In this document: positions 48,001 to 59,566 of the stretch, piece by piece | How the letters are laid out: every line of letters begins with the position of its first letter | Numbering within the stretch: the first letter of the stretch is position 1 | Source: Acarospora socialis | Taxonomy: Eukaryota; Ascomycota; Lecanoromycetes; Acarosporales; Acarosporaceae | NCBI GenBank assembly: GCA_025617375.2 | Contig: JAMYGW020000010.1 | Span: 1,582,135 to 1,646,134, forward strand | Length of the DNA stretch: 64,000 bases | Direction of reading: 5' to 3' | Notes under the pieces: generated by a model | Database searches by the model: none | Seen by the model: only the letters and a program-made list of their open reading frames with translations | What the model was told of the DNA's origin: nothing | Translations under genes and position numbers: made by a program

Positions 48001-48081
48001 GTTCAAGGACTAACCCGCAACCTGGAATTGTTTAATGGTCGTGTGTCATGTCTTCAAAGTATGTACAAGCAATTCCGTCAT
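45016..48081 (-). CDS. APP1: APP1-type phosphatidate phosphatase
   Basis: App1 is a Mg2+-dependent phosphatidate phosphatase found with actin patches and endocytic membranes. One long frame runs from 48006 to the stop at 45016 but begins without ATG. A short first exon ATG-ACG-GAA-TTG-CTT (48081-48067) joins in phase across a 57-nt intron, giving about 1,000 residues. The catalytic HAD-like motif DxDxT is VSLISDIDDTIKHSAIGSG near residue 505, followed by LHYVSNSPWQLYPVL and FLLVGDSGEADLELYTDI, the other HAD motifs. Upstream sits VDVRGWMYSPHRGPITRK, the conserved N-terminal APP1 element. The C-terminal 330 residues are Ser/Pro-rich with PP-type SH3-binding stretches, as in yeast App1. Intact. 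The first exon is the least certain part. Confidence 0.88.
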
Positions 48082-48643
48082 GCTAATTGTTTCGGACTCG
48101 ACTGGTACCGGCGCGAACAAGGTCTTATATCCAATTCCCAATCTTGACTTGCAGCGGTATTAGCGTAGAGCATAGAGTGAAATGATAAGACACAAGTCGA
48201 AAGCGTAGAGATAGATGGCGATTTGTGGTCCGAGTTTTGGTCGCAAAGCTACAAGCGCTAGTGAGAAGCTCGTATACGAACGCGATTGACAAAATCCTTC
48301 GCCGCCCCCCAGCTAGATCTATTCAGATCTGATCACAAGATGAACAACATAATCTTGCAGAAAGACATTCAAATGTTGCAGAACGAGGACTATAAAGCTG
48401 GGGTACCTTGAAACAGCTGTTATACCTAGTCTCAGCTAGGTATGGAACTGTTTTGACTACTTTGTCGTTAATTGTAAAGTCTTGGGACTGGCGAAGAATT
48501 TTGTCAGTCACCTTCGTACGTCATGTTATAACTCTTGGTTAAGGAGACCATCACTTCAAACCTCGCCATGGTTAAGATGAGGAAATCCTCATTATGGTTA
48601 TCCAATATATACGCTATCTCGAAACCCTGACAGTGATAGCGGT
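48082..48643. other. Intergenic, 560 bp
   Basis: Gap between APP1 (5' side) and the phospholipase D gene (3' side). No feature recognised. Confidence 0.5.
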
Positions 48644-51360
48644 TCAAAAACCCCCGGCACCTCGGACCCTTTGTACAGCGCCAACGATCCCCTTTGCCCA
48701 GGCAAACCTTCCGGGATCCACTCCAATAGCTCCATCAGCCTGCTTTCCATGATCGTCATGCCAGCATCCGTCCTCTTTGGACACTGCGCCGTAGATGTGG
48801 GTATTCTGATTTCGCCGAATACCGTCGATCCAAGCGGCACAGATGGTGTGCGAGTCAATCATGACATTCGTCTCCTGGGAATGATACCACGACTGGGTAT
48901 CCTGGTTACCATTTCCTTGTATTCCAAGGTGTTCGTCCACAATCATTAGTTTGACTATCGACCGATGATTAGTCCGCGTTGTTAAGCAGCGCCACGTTGG
49001 CTAGATTTACTTACTGTGACAGCTTCGCTTCTTAAATTTGTTATGGATGGGTCGAGTCTGATCCTTGGCTACATAGTTGAATATGTGCAGTCGATCCTTC
49101 TCGTTCTCGCTCAAACTTTTGTAGAGCTTATTGGCAACCATCTCGTTTGTTCCGCCTTGGAATGGGAGTAGTTCACCCTGTGTCTTGTCAGCATCGTAGA
49201 GATTAATAGACTGTATGCCCCAGGCTGGCAGATGTTGCTGTGAGGCATAACCTACCGAGTCATTGTATCCTAGGCAGACATAGTAATATACATCTACCCC
49301 ACGTCTGACAGCTTCAAGGAGTGCTGGCAGCAGAGGCTCGGCATTGAGATTTGGTGTCTGTATGAAAACATTCCTCCGAGCATTCCTTATTGCCGACAAG
49401 AAGGCTTCGTTCTGAGGAACATGAACGCATGAGTGGTTAGGAACTAGAGTAGCATTAGACTACTTTGCGTAAGCGGAGACGCAACGAACTGAACTAACCA
49501 CCCCAAGGCTTTCGGCAGACCATTGCTATCGGGAATGGATCATGGGTTGGATGGGGTATCAAAGTCGTCATCTCCTCCCCTGGGGCACACTCAGGCGCAT
49601 CTCCCGGGGTATCAGGCTGAATGGTCGTGTCTGATCGTGCTCAGCTGATGAATCTACAAGTGACTACCCAGAGTCGGCCGGTTACATACTGAGATGTCTC
49701 GTAATAGCGTTCATCCGTGTTTCGGAACCTCTTGGGGAAAGGACAGATTGGGCTCTTGTCACCTCGGCTGCAATATCTGGATCATAATGAGGATCCTTCG
49801 AGGTATGCTCTGGCAAGCACTGCAGATTCCCATCGCGTGTGACTTCCTCAAGAGTACGTGCATCACCTCCGCTGGTAGTATTCTGGCCTTCGAAACCGCC
49901 TTGGGCCCCGTCAGCCAGCAGTGGTTGCGCTTGATGACTGTGTGTGGCAGAAGTAGACCCGTTCAATAGCGTATGATTTCTTAGTTTGCCGTCCCTATCA
50001 AACAGCTGACGATGCGTTCGCGATTCGAAACTCGGTAATCCACCAGTAGCAGCGGGAGAGTGATGGCTTGGAAGGGGAGGACTCAACTGATTGTGCCATG
50101 AGATCAATGACATATCGTAGAAAGAATCAACGATCGGTCCTTCCATATGGGTCATCATCTCTAAGTTATCATTATCCTGTAGAAGTATGCTTAGCCCTCT
50201 AGCTCCAACGCAATGAAGTACGTCAGAACAAACCTGGATATTGTTGCTACTTATGATTGCAATCCTTCGATCCACCACCATGTACTTGGAGTGGAACGTC
50301 CCGAAGATTGGCCGGTGATAATTGACCACTTGGAGATCGACGTGCGGGATTTCATGAGGGGCAGGAAGACGGACGTTTTTACCAGTATACTCTGCTGGAG
50401 AGACGGGCTGATGGTTGTCGAGAACCTGTATACATGAAGTGGATTGACTCGGTCAATATACGTATTAGCAGAAGGATGACCTACCTGCTTCGCATTTCCT
50501 CTGTCGTACATGATCTTAACGATCGCTTTCTCCCCACGTTCACCGGCGCGGCGCGAGAGTTCTTTGAGCGAGTTGGTTATAATGGTTGATGCATCAGAGG
50601 CTTGCCAATAGTTGGTAGCTAGAAATACCTCCTTCCTCGCGCGCGCAATGCAGTTCGACATATGCCGGATGATATCAGGCAATGGCGCGATGATCGTCAA
50701 TGGCATAACTCCTGAGCTACCCATTAAGGGTGGAGACGTTACTCCAACCATCGGGTCACCGTAGAGTGTACATAGAACGTCGCGGTAAACCTAGGGCGAG
50801 TTATATGTTGATCAGCCACACGACACATAAATAGGGACAGATTCAGGTCCTCCTTTCACGTCCTGCTTGGATAACGCTTGGCTTACACGTAGGAAGAGAT
50901 CACTAGGTCTGGTACTACCCCATTTACCGCATCGGTATGCTCTGTCCAGATCATCGTCTGTGGCCCTGGGCGGGTTGTAAACTTTATGCTCATCGTGGCC
51001 ACCAACATCGTCACCGTAAAGCTTCTTGGCTACCTTGCCAGGGGACAACGTGGGGTCTTGTGCCAGTTCCGAGCTGACGGTGACACTGCCCTGGCAGAGA
51101 TCGTACACCTTTTGCGACACCATATCGCGCGTGGAAATGTACACACTATGCGGTTGCCGTAAGTAAAGGACCGTTAGGTAGGTACTCAAGGCGAATATGC
51201 TAGGTAAGACAACAATAGGGAGAACATGTTCAAGCATTGGGTTGTAAGATGTCGGAATCTTCTGAAATATTGGCTTGTTATATACTTTGTAGCTAAAGGA
51301 ATACACGCCGCCAGAAAACAGGGTAACAGCAATTTCAAGGTACCGGAGTAGCTCAGGCAT
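48644..51360 (-). CDS. Membrane-anchored phospholipase D-type enzyme with two HKD motifs
   Basis: This is a PLD-superfamily phosphodiesterase with an N-terminal membrane region; its substrate is probably a phospholipid. Seven exons fit in phase; the clear ones are 51360-50839, 50790-50485, 50425-50234 and 50176-49690, then three more down to the stop at 48644. Near residue 50, LEHVLPIVVLPSIFALSTYL is a membrane helix. The first HKD motif is FGTFHSKYMVVDRRIAIIS with the downstream NN. The second, HIKLMIVDEHLGIQGNGNQD, is split by an intron directly after its His codon. After it comes SWYHSQE, and the C end is VGAVQRVRGAGGF. A disordered insert of about 150 residues lies between the motifs. The gene appears whole. 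Confidence 0.88.
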
Positions 51361-51813
51361 AAAGATTGGATGACGAAAGTCTCATTCCATTGTTGCCCCA
51401 TGCCAAGACAGGCCCTGCAGTAGATACAAGTACGTACCTTATCCTTCCGAATGCTTGTTTTCAACAAGCTTTGCCAAGCTTCGCCTAGTCATACACAGTA
51501 CTACTCGCGGCGAAGAATTCATTTATTAATTATTGCTCTGAGCTTTTATGCGTAAACACACCATCACAATTGGGATTTGAACTTATATAGATTAGATTAG
51601 GGTCAGACAGAAAGACTGACAGGAATGCGCGCGTTCTTCTTGCGACTGACCTGCAGTGCACGTGGAAGGAGAAAATGGCATACTCTTTCAATGATTAGTC
51701 TCCTCAGTAATAACGCAATTTTCCGAGATTTTATTGAGGATGAGCGATCAATCTTTTGAATACGATATAGGTGCTCTTCATGTTGCTGAGCATGCACGAG
51801 CAAGTGGTGTGCA
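51361..51813. other. Intergenic, 450 bp
   Basis: Promoter side of the phospholipase D gene. No gene, RNA or repeat recognised. Confidence 0.5.
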
Positions 51814-53141
51814 CTATGAAAATATATAAGTCTGAGAGGAGTGTGTTGGGAATATGCCATGAAAGCAAGGTACAGAACTAAACCCTACTGCCTGAATGCC
51901 TCGTAGTCTGGCAGCTTGAACGAGTCCCCCACCGATTGGAAGATACGCTGCGAGTTTAGAGAACAAGGTGGCTAGCCCCGTCGCTGATAGCACCCCTATA
52001 CCCCAAAGGACGGTTTCCAACACTCTGATGCCCAGCGTCGATTAAGGAGTGACGATCCATGGTATGCCAGGAGGCAACTTCTGGATGCTCTCGACGTATG
52101 GGCGCAGGACACGCTCGTAGGACTCCAGTGCGGCGGGAATGTTGTTTGGCTGTCGAGATATCTCGCCTGCGAGAACGTATGCGCCGATGAAAGCAATCGA
52201 TGTGCCCATGCCAGCAAATGGTGAGGGAGCATAACCCGCGTCACCGACCACAGTTACGCGACCGCTCGACCAGCGATTCAGTCGGACCTGTGCGACATGT
52301 TGCATGTAAAAGTCCTCGGACTCGTGCATACCCTTCAATATCCGAGTTATCTCCCAGTCGGCGTCTTGAAAAAGCTCTTGAACCAGAGCCTTTTGCGCTG
52401 GGATGCCCTCTTTCGCAGCCTTTTCAAGTCGAACAAGTCTTTCGTCTGACAACCCGTAAGCTGCAAGAAGCAGGAAAGCCCTGGTCCGGCCCACGTTGTC
52501 TGGTCGCAGCACCATGTTCCGACCCCCATTGACCCAGTGAGCTCTCGACCACATCGTGTCTGTATCGCCGGGTGGAATGGAGAAGTAGGACACGTAAGAG
52601 TCCAGAGATCTGACATGAGAGTGGCCATTCCCAAAAGATAACCCACGGATCTTCGAGCCAATGCCATCTGCAGCGACTACCAAGTCAAAAGTCGTGGTCG
52701 GTGTGCCGTTGGCAAAGTTCACGCCAACATCCTCATCTCTTTCTTCCAGGCTCTCGACCATGTCGCCGAAGATGTAATGGACGTCTTCCTTTGTGACATC
52801 AAAGAGTATCCCGGCCAGCTCTCCTCGGAGAATCTCAATGTCGCAGGTAATGCTTTCGCCCTTGCCGGATTTGTCGACACCAAAACGTGCGAAGCAACGG
52901 TTGTTGCTGTCAACGAGCTCGAGGCCTTCCTCGTGTGAGCTTCTGCTCCGAATGCGGTCGAAGATGCCCATGCGCTTAATCACGTCTCGAGCGGCATCGC
53001 GGACGTCAAGCCTTGACCAGCACTTCGAAGGCTCGGTGCACGCTCGACGACTGTCACGTTGCATCCTGCACGAACGAGCCAGTAGGCAAGTGCCGGTCCA
53101 GCCACGGAGGCACCGCTGATAAGTACGCGGGGTTTTGACAT
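51814..53141 (-). pseudogene. FAD-dependent monooxygenase (PHBH type), decayed
   Basis: These flavoproteins hydroxylate aromatic or polyketide substrates with NAD(P)H and O2. The minus-strand reading starts at ATG 53141 with the FAD-binding fold MSKPRVLISGASVAGPALAY, then WLVRAGCNVTVVERAPSLRS. At about 53010 the frame shifts by one base within GQG/LDVRDAARDVIKRMG. It continues to DLVVAADGIGSKIRG and to the second FAD motif RVTVVGDAGYAPSPFAGMG (intact, GDA). An in-frame TAA (plus-strand 52042-52044) follows GIPWIVTP, although family-like C-terminal sequence (LGIRVLETVLWGIGVLSATG) continues in the same frame. TAA would arise from CAA by one C-to-T change. The 3' end is approximate. A sequencing error could explain the shift, but not both lesions easily. 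Confidence 0.72.
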
Positions 53142-53921
53142 GATGAGGGTTGCGGTATGACAAGTAGCGAGAGGATCGTTGTGGATGCAGCGTCATTTTA
53201 TGTTTATGGTGTACTATGGGTATGTGTCAGCGTTAAACTTATCCGCTCCATAACTTGTTCGGTGAGACCACAAGAAGAATTGCCCGGGTCAGGCAATGTT
53301 CAAAGGCTGATATGCTTCTTTGACGCCCATCGGGCTCAAATTAAATGACGCAAACTTTGAACCTGGTAGGCCGGCCGGGCCCAATAGATGCGCCCTCCTC
53401 TCAAGCCCTCGACGCACCTCGGATACTCGGACTTCGGCCGTCGCCTCATACTCATGAAGTGACTCATGGATCTCAAGAGAGAAATTCTGCCGTCTCTGCA
53501 TTGAAGCATGCAACAAGATCTGAATAGTGCGAAAGAAAGTGTAAGCACCAATGCCTATTCTGCAGAGGAAATTTTCTGATGATTGGCTGGGCAGTATTTC
53601 AAGCATTTGGCCCCAACTAATATGCAGCAGCCTTCAATCAGCCACAGAAGGGATAAACCTTACTGGATATGTTTTCTGCTGCAAGCATCGGCTGCATGAG
53701 CTTGGTCAGCTCACATGCCCCCCACTACTGCTTCTATTTTATATCTGGAAATGGGCTTAGACGTTGCAAGGCTGAAATATCCACAATTGTTGCTGTTTCT
53801 CAAAACCATCGTGTCAAGCCAATGTTCCCTATTACACTAACCATCACGTTGCTTCATTGCCAACCAGGTGTTCGTCTCTTGATTCTATTGATCTGCTACC
53901 CACTGCCTCAAGATACAGATA
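53142..53921. other. Intergenic, 780 bp
   Basis: Lies between the 5' ends of the monooxygenase remnant and the DUF3176 gene, so it would be a shared promoter. No gene or repeat recognised. Confidence 0.5.
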
Positions 53922-55943
53922 ATGGAAGAACTACAACCATTAACGCCTACGCCCGGCGGCACCCATCAAAGCATTCACAGGAGATCTATTGCGCCACAAA
54001 CAGCTGATGGTCATACCCTTCCAGACTATGAGCAAGTTGATTCACGTAACCCTTCTGAAGCTGTTAATCAGACTTTGTTGAGGCGCATTGTTCCTGGACC
54101 TTTCAACCGAATATGGACCTATGCTTGGATAGTTGAGATCTTGAGCCTTTTCCTTGCGACACTAGCACTGGGCGCGATATATATCACGCTTGCCATACAT
54201 TCCGATCGGCCAATGCCGCAATGGCCCAAACTGATCTCGATCAACGCCCTTATAGCGATCTTTACAGCAGTCTTGAAAGCCGCCTTGATGATGCCGGTAG
54301 CTGCAGGTAAAGTGTTCGAGTTGCCCTCACGTACTCCGCTGACCTCTGGCACAGGGATTGGACAGCTTAAATGGCACTGGTTCCGTCAGCCTCGCTCGTT
54401 AGTTGACCTGGACCGAATTGACGCAGCCAGTCGAGGGCCTTGGGGATCATGCTCGTTGATATTCACAACATTTAAACAGTGAGTCACATGCAACTTTCCT
54501 GAGCTTCAATAACTTCTAAACAGCTCACTTGCGGTATTCGGTGCCTTCATCACGGTCATAGCGCTTGCCATTGACCCTTTCTCACAACAAGTTGTACAGT
54601 ACTCCGAGTGCCCACAGCCAGTTCCGGGCTCTATTGCAAGCATACCAAAAACCAATAATTACTTGAAATCTTCCGGTAACCGCAACTCATCATATACAAT
54701 CGGACTGGACAACACTATGGCAGCTGCTCTGTACGTCGGACTTATTCAGCCACCAGTAAATGCTACTTCGAATATACCATTTCAATGTTCAACGGGAAAT
54801 TGCACATTCCCCGAGCATCACGGAGCTACCCACTCATCGCTTGCGATGTGCAGTTCGTGCACAGACATCTCTGAGACCATCAGCAGGAACAAGACACAAG
54901 CAAGCAGCTGGATAGTCCCCTACTACTTACCATCGGGGCCCAAGATCGGATTTATGGAAATTCCTTATTCATCAAACATCAGTTGGATGGCTTCAAGCGC
55001 CTACACTTACAGGGACTCCACTCCTGGAATCAATTATATCTCTGGTTTTGATGCATTGATGTACCGGCCGAGTGTGTGTACAAATATGTCTGAACTTGAT
55101 CAGGCGTGTGACTACGAACCATTTGCTGTCAAGTGCTTCATTTACCCATGCGTAAAGACTTACAGAGGCCACATCACTAATTTTGTACTGGAAGAGAAGC
55201 TTCTCAATACGACGCGAGTGCCAATGGCTTACCAGTCATACGGTTTCGAACTACTGTCCCGATCGGTACTACGTAACGGGACCTGGGGCGAGTGCGGCGG
55301 CATGGACAAACCAAGTGAAACAAACCCGGCTGAAGGCCCGATGCAACGGTCAACCAACACGGAACCGCCTATCAAGTACTACCCAAAGGATTGCTTTTGG
55401 CACTTCGGATGGGATAGTACTCAAGCTTTGAGCTTGTACCTCTACGATCTATTCCAAGGCGACCCTATACATTCTACGCTGCCACCATATACCCCAGCTA
55501 CAGCCGCTGGTAAGCCATGGCAGTTAGGCTTATTCGGGGCTGGCAACGCGACCCTCGAATCGGTCAACGCATACATGGAGGGCCTGGCTGATTCGATGAC
55601 CTCCGTCATCCGACAACAAGGAGACACTCCTGCTACTGAGTACGCCCATGGCACCGTTTATGGGTCCCAAACTTGCATACACGTACAATGGGCGTGGCTG
55701 AGTCTTCCATCAGTGCTCATTGTATTTGCAGTAGCCTTCTTGATTGCAACAATCCTCGAGACCAGGTCATTGCAGATGACATGGAAGTCCTCTGCACTTG
55801 CATTGCTGTTTCATGGTCTGGACGCAAGAAATCAGGAGCAATATGCTCTGGCAGTGGACCTGCCAGTCATGACAGATGCTGCAAAAGAGGTGAAGGCAAA
55901 GTTGACCATGCCTGAGTCTGGTTGGCGCTTTGTCATTAAGTAG
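53922..55943 (+). CDS. DUF3176 family membrane protein
   Basis: This belongs to a large, functionally unknown family of mould membrane proteins (DUF3176). Three exons (53922-54306, 54355-54478, 54524-55943) give 642 residues. The first intron, 48 nt, is a multiple of three and in frame, but splicing restores the family motif AAGIGQLKWHWF. Membrane segments: IWTYAWIVEILSLFLATLAL, LISINALIAIFTAVLKAALM, SLAVFGAFITVIALAIDPFS, and near the C end WLSLPSVLIVFAVAFLIATI. Between the last two lies a long extracellular-type domain with paired Cys (CSTGNCTFPEH, CSSCTDIS, CDYEPFAVKCFIYPC) and several N-glycosylation sites. No defect found. Confidence 0.9.
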
Positions 55944-56754
55944 CCATTTGGTTTTCATATGTGCTTGGAAGTTCGAAGAGGAGGGATGATAGACAGAGTC
56001 TCTTGGACACTTTATAATCTCCCGCCGCCCAAGGGCTCGAACGAGAACTCGACAGTTTCCCATCCACCACTTTCATAACGGCCAACAAACTCTACTCGCC
56101 AACTTGCTCCTCATTAATCTCTACCAAGTGTGCTCCGGCCTCGTCACCTCTCCCGCTGTCATCGCGCGCCGTCTGAACAACAAGTTACCTTCATTGCAAC
56201 CGAAGACTCCACCTTGGCGCTTGTTGAGGCAGGCGTGTCAATACAGGACGCGCATGAGAGCATAGGGTGCATTTGAAAGCCGGTGGGAAAAGGTTAAGAG
56301 TGACGGAAAGTAATAATCTTTGAGAGGATTAAGTGGATGAGGCGATTTAGCCCCAATTCTTGTCTAAGTCTTTGAATTCAATGACATTTGTGAGTATGGG
56401 CCGGAGCAGGAGGAGAAGTTTACAGCCAAGGGTTCCCCAATTGATACGGCGTTGGGACCGTTAGGAAGGTTGTGGAGATGAATGTTTGATACTTTGCAGA
56501 AACAATGGTTAGTTTACTAAATCAACTCTCTTTCAGGAGTCCAAGCAGAAACAGGGATTCTTATCTCTCACTGCCTCTTGTCCAACAACGTTGTGGTTAA
56601 AGGAATAGCCTAGGCAGTAGCTTTGGTGATTGTTGAATATCGCCTCCCATATAGATAGACTGCTCAGAGTAGCCTAACCCTATTCCCCACTGAGTCACAC
56701 CGTAACCCAAATTCTTCAAGCAGGCACACAGACCCATTACAGCAGCCAGTCTGC
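55944..56754. other. Intergenic, ordinary composition
   Basis: 3' flank of the DUF3176 gene. Base composition is still like the rest of the window (CpG, CC and GG present). No gene recognised. Composition changes sharply at the right end. Confidence 0.5.
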
Positions 56755-59400
56755 ATTACTTTCTCAATTCTGTGCACAGCACACCTCAAATTGATTTTGA
56801 GGGGATGCATGCTGTAATCTTATCTCACAATTGATTATTGTCATTCACAAAAGTGCAGACATTCACATTCACACACTGCACAGCATTCATCACAGATTCT
56901 CTTTCTCAACACTGTTGACTGTTCTCTGATTCTTATTGTCACAGTGATTTCACATTTGCATCTTGACAAGCATCAACAACATCTTTTATTTTCTCTCTCT
57001 TTCTCTCACACATTGCACTCAGAAGTATGTGCATTCATTTATTTATTCATTGATCTTGAATTTACATTCATCTCTTTAATGAGATGAGAATTAAGTAAAG
57101 TAAAGCATTCATCAATCATTCTTTTCTTTCTTTCTCTCTAATCACTCATTATTCACAATTCAAAGTGCAATACATAACTGATCATTGAGATTCTAAGAGT
57201 TCAGAAATTTCATTTTATCATTATTCTTTTCTTCATTCTTTCTTTAACATTGTTTTTACACAAGAATGACAGACAGCTTCTTTTTTCTTCTCATTCTCTC
57301 TTTACAAATTCAGATGCAAATTTCACTCATTTGATGTTGTGTCAGTGAGCAAGAACATTGTGCATGAGACAAAAGATCTCAGTTAACACATCTTGATTAT
57401 ACATTCTGCAACTGCATATCTGTGAACATTAAGAATACAGTGTGCTCAGCTTTGTTCTTTTAAATTTTGAAGATCATATCTTTTTCTTCTCTGTTTACTC
57501 TTCTTATGTCAGAGTAAATAATAAAGTGCAATCACAGCATTACATCTTAGTAAGTGTAACTAAGTGAGAGTCTATAAGTATGAAGTTTCTCTGCATAAAA
57601 GATTCTTCAGAAATTAGTCTTGATATCAATAGAGATATATTGTGTTACTTTATCATTGAATAACTTGTGTATCATCATATTTCACACTGTCATAAATCTA
57701 TTTTAATAATTTCTCTGTGATAAATAAATATTGAGATTCATAATTTTAATCTCTCTACTGTTACAGTTAACAGTTTATAGTGTGACAATATGTAAATGTA
57801 AAGTCAACAACATCAAAGCAACAGTGATACACTGAATCTATCAAATCAGTCTTGAAACTGCACAAGTTTGAATAAATCACTTGTGATAAATTTATCTTTG
57901 ATAGATTCATCACAGACAGTGCAACATGAAATTAATTGCTCTGCATTGATGCTTGACAATTTAGATGTTGAGTTAAAATAAGTGAAAAAGAAAAGAGACT
58001 TACTCTTAAAAAAACATTGTCTTGTATTTATTCAGAGAGAAGTTCAAGCACTGTGATGTTAAGATGTTGATGAGATATCTGTTAATGATTCACTATCAGT
58101 ATACAAGACTGAATCTCAAAAGAGTTCAACTTCAATGAGATTCTGATTATGAATATAGTGAGAGTCTTTAACACAGTGAATTCAACTTGACTTCTGAACA
58201 ACTTGCAAAAGAAATGAATGTTTTATTGAGTTATACAATGAATTCAGAGCTTTTTTCACAATCAAACTATCTTATTGATTATATAAGAACAGAAGACAAG
58301 TTGCTTTTTTGTGAAAATTAAAGTTTCACAAGACTTTTCTCTATCATCTATTCTTTTTCTATTCTACAATGTAGATTTGCTGAAGTAATGTAATTGATTA
58401 AAAAAGAAAATTTTGACAATTGACTTCACTGATGATGTCAACATTCTTTTGTATAAACTGTTCACTGAGATTAACTGCATCAAACTGAAAAGAATTCATA
58501 GAAAATGTGAAAACTGAATCACACAACATGAAACTAAATTTGTTTTTCACAAGTACAAAATAATTCACTTCTTTAATGTTAGAATCAATTTATATGGTTG
58601 ATTTCTAAGTCTATGATAAAGTGTTGATTGTTTGAGAAAACTATCTAGAAAGTAGTGTTTTACTCAGATGCAGATCTCTTAAAAACTAGTGCTGAGTACT
58701 TCTACAGAGTCTTATTTTATTACAGAGTTTTAATCTCATTGAGCTCTATGAATTTATAACAACTGTTCACAAAAACATCAAAAGATGACACTCTCATCAA
58801 ACATGCTAGTCATACTAGTATGAAGCAAGATGACAGCAATGTTTTCTGCTAATCTTCTGTGTCAAAATGTCTCTTGTAGTCTTGTTCATTATGTAGTTTC
58901 TTCATCAACTTCTTTTCTTCATGATTTGTTGAGTTGACAGCAACAAGAACAAGAATGACAAGATGTAGTGTGATCAAAGATGTGAAGATGCTCATGAAAA
59001 TCATTCAATGATAGAAAGACTTAATGGCATGTGTGACATGTCTGAGAATGTGATTTTGAGATTGTCAAATTGTTGTTTGAAATTGCTGAATTTTGTGCAT
59101 TTTTTGAGGTCATTTTGTACATTGTTTTCATGAATTCATGATAACATTGTGTAGACATTTTGATGATAATTTCATAGTGAAATGCAACTGCTTGTGTCTT
59201 CAAGTCACTCATTATCTTTGAGAATCTAGTAAAGAAAGTCATAAATTCATGATAACTATTCATGATTAACTTGTCATTTCTGCAGTTCAAAATCATGTTC
59301 TCAGTCTGCATGACATTCATGTCAATAAGAATGTCTGCATTGAGTTCATTCATCACATGTGTCTTGCATCTCACATAGATCTTGTTCTTGCCATCATCAC
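56755..59400. repeat. AT-rich block without CpG and almost without CpC/GpG
   Basis: From about 56830 to 59390 I find no CG, no CC on the plus strand and only three GG, while GC, CA and CT are frequent. The flanks are normal. Such a pattern is expected if C followed by C or G had been changed to T on both strands. It holds long poly-pyrimidine and ATTCATT-like stretches and no intact gene; a gag-like remnant lies at the right end. It is probably a heavily mutated transposable element of a subtelomeric type, next to the telomere array. Boundaries are approximate. Confidence 0.75.
59021..59374 (-). mobile_element. Possible retrotransposon gag remnant
   Basis: A 117-codon open frame without an ATG at its 5' end, unusual in a block otherwise full of stops. 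The piece YHEFMTFFTRFSKIMSDLKT and the following helix resemble the central part of Gag from fungal LTR (gypsy-type) elements. The predicted product is very rich in Met, Ile, Asn and Lys, as expected if ACG and other codons were converted by C-to-T change. The remaining gag and pol were not identified, so the assignment is tentative. Confidence 0.35.
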
Positions 59401-59432
59401 CATGTATATGTATATGTATATGTATTTGTATA
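59401..59432 (+). repeat. TATATG microsatellite next to the telomere array
   Basis: Five near-perfect hexamers of TGTATA/TATATG type, directly abutting the telomere repeats. The short array may have promoted slippage or end joining. Confidence 0.7.
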
Positions 59433-59434
59433 TC

Positions 59435-59566
59435 TTAGGGTTAGGGTTAGGGTTAGGGTTAGGGTTAGGGTTAGGGTTAGGGTTAGGGTTAGGGTTAGGG
59501 TTAGGGTTAGGGTTAGGGTTAGGGTTAGGGTTAGGGTTAGGGTTAGGGTTAAGGTTAGGGTTAGGG
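59435..59566 (+). repeat. Internal telomere repeat array, 22 x TTAGGG (one TTAAGG variant)
   Basis: 132 bases of uninterrupted hexamers: 19 TTAGGG, one TTAAGG (59549-59554), two TTAGGG. TTAGGG is the telomere repeat of most filamentous ascomycetes. On the plus strand the G-rich repeats run left to right, the polarity of a right-hand chromosome end, so it belongs with the AT-rich block on its left. On its right it stops directly within a helicase coding sequence. Both strands are open through the array, so chance frames of Leu-Gly, Val-Arg or Thr-Leu repeats exist; they are not genes. Confidence 0.97.

Noticed and set aside
56755-59400. Classical RIP as the cause of the AT-rich block
   Set aside because: CpA dinucleotides remain abundant; the missing ones are CpG and CpC/GpG.
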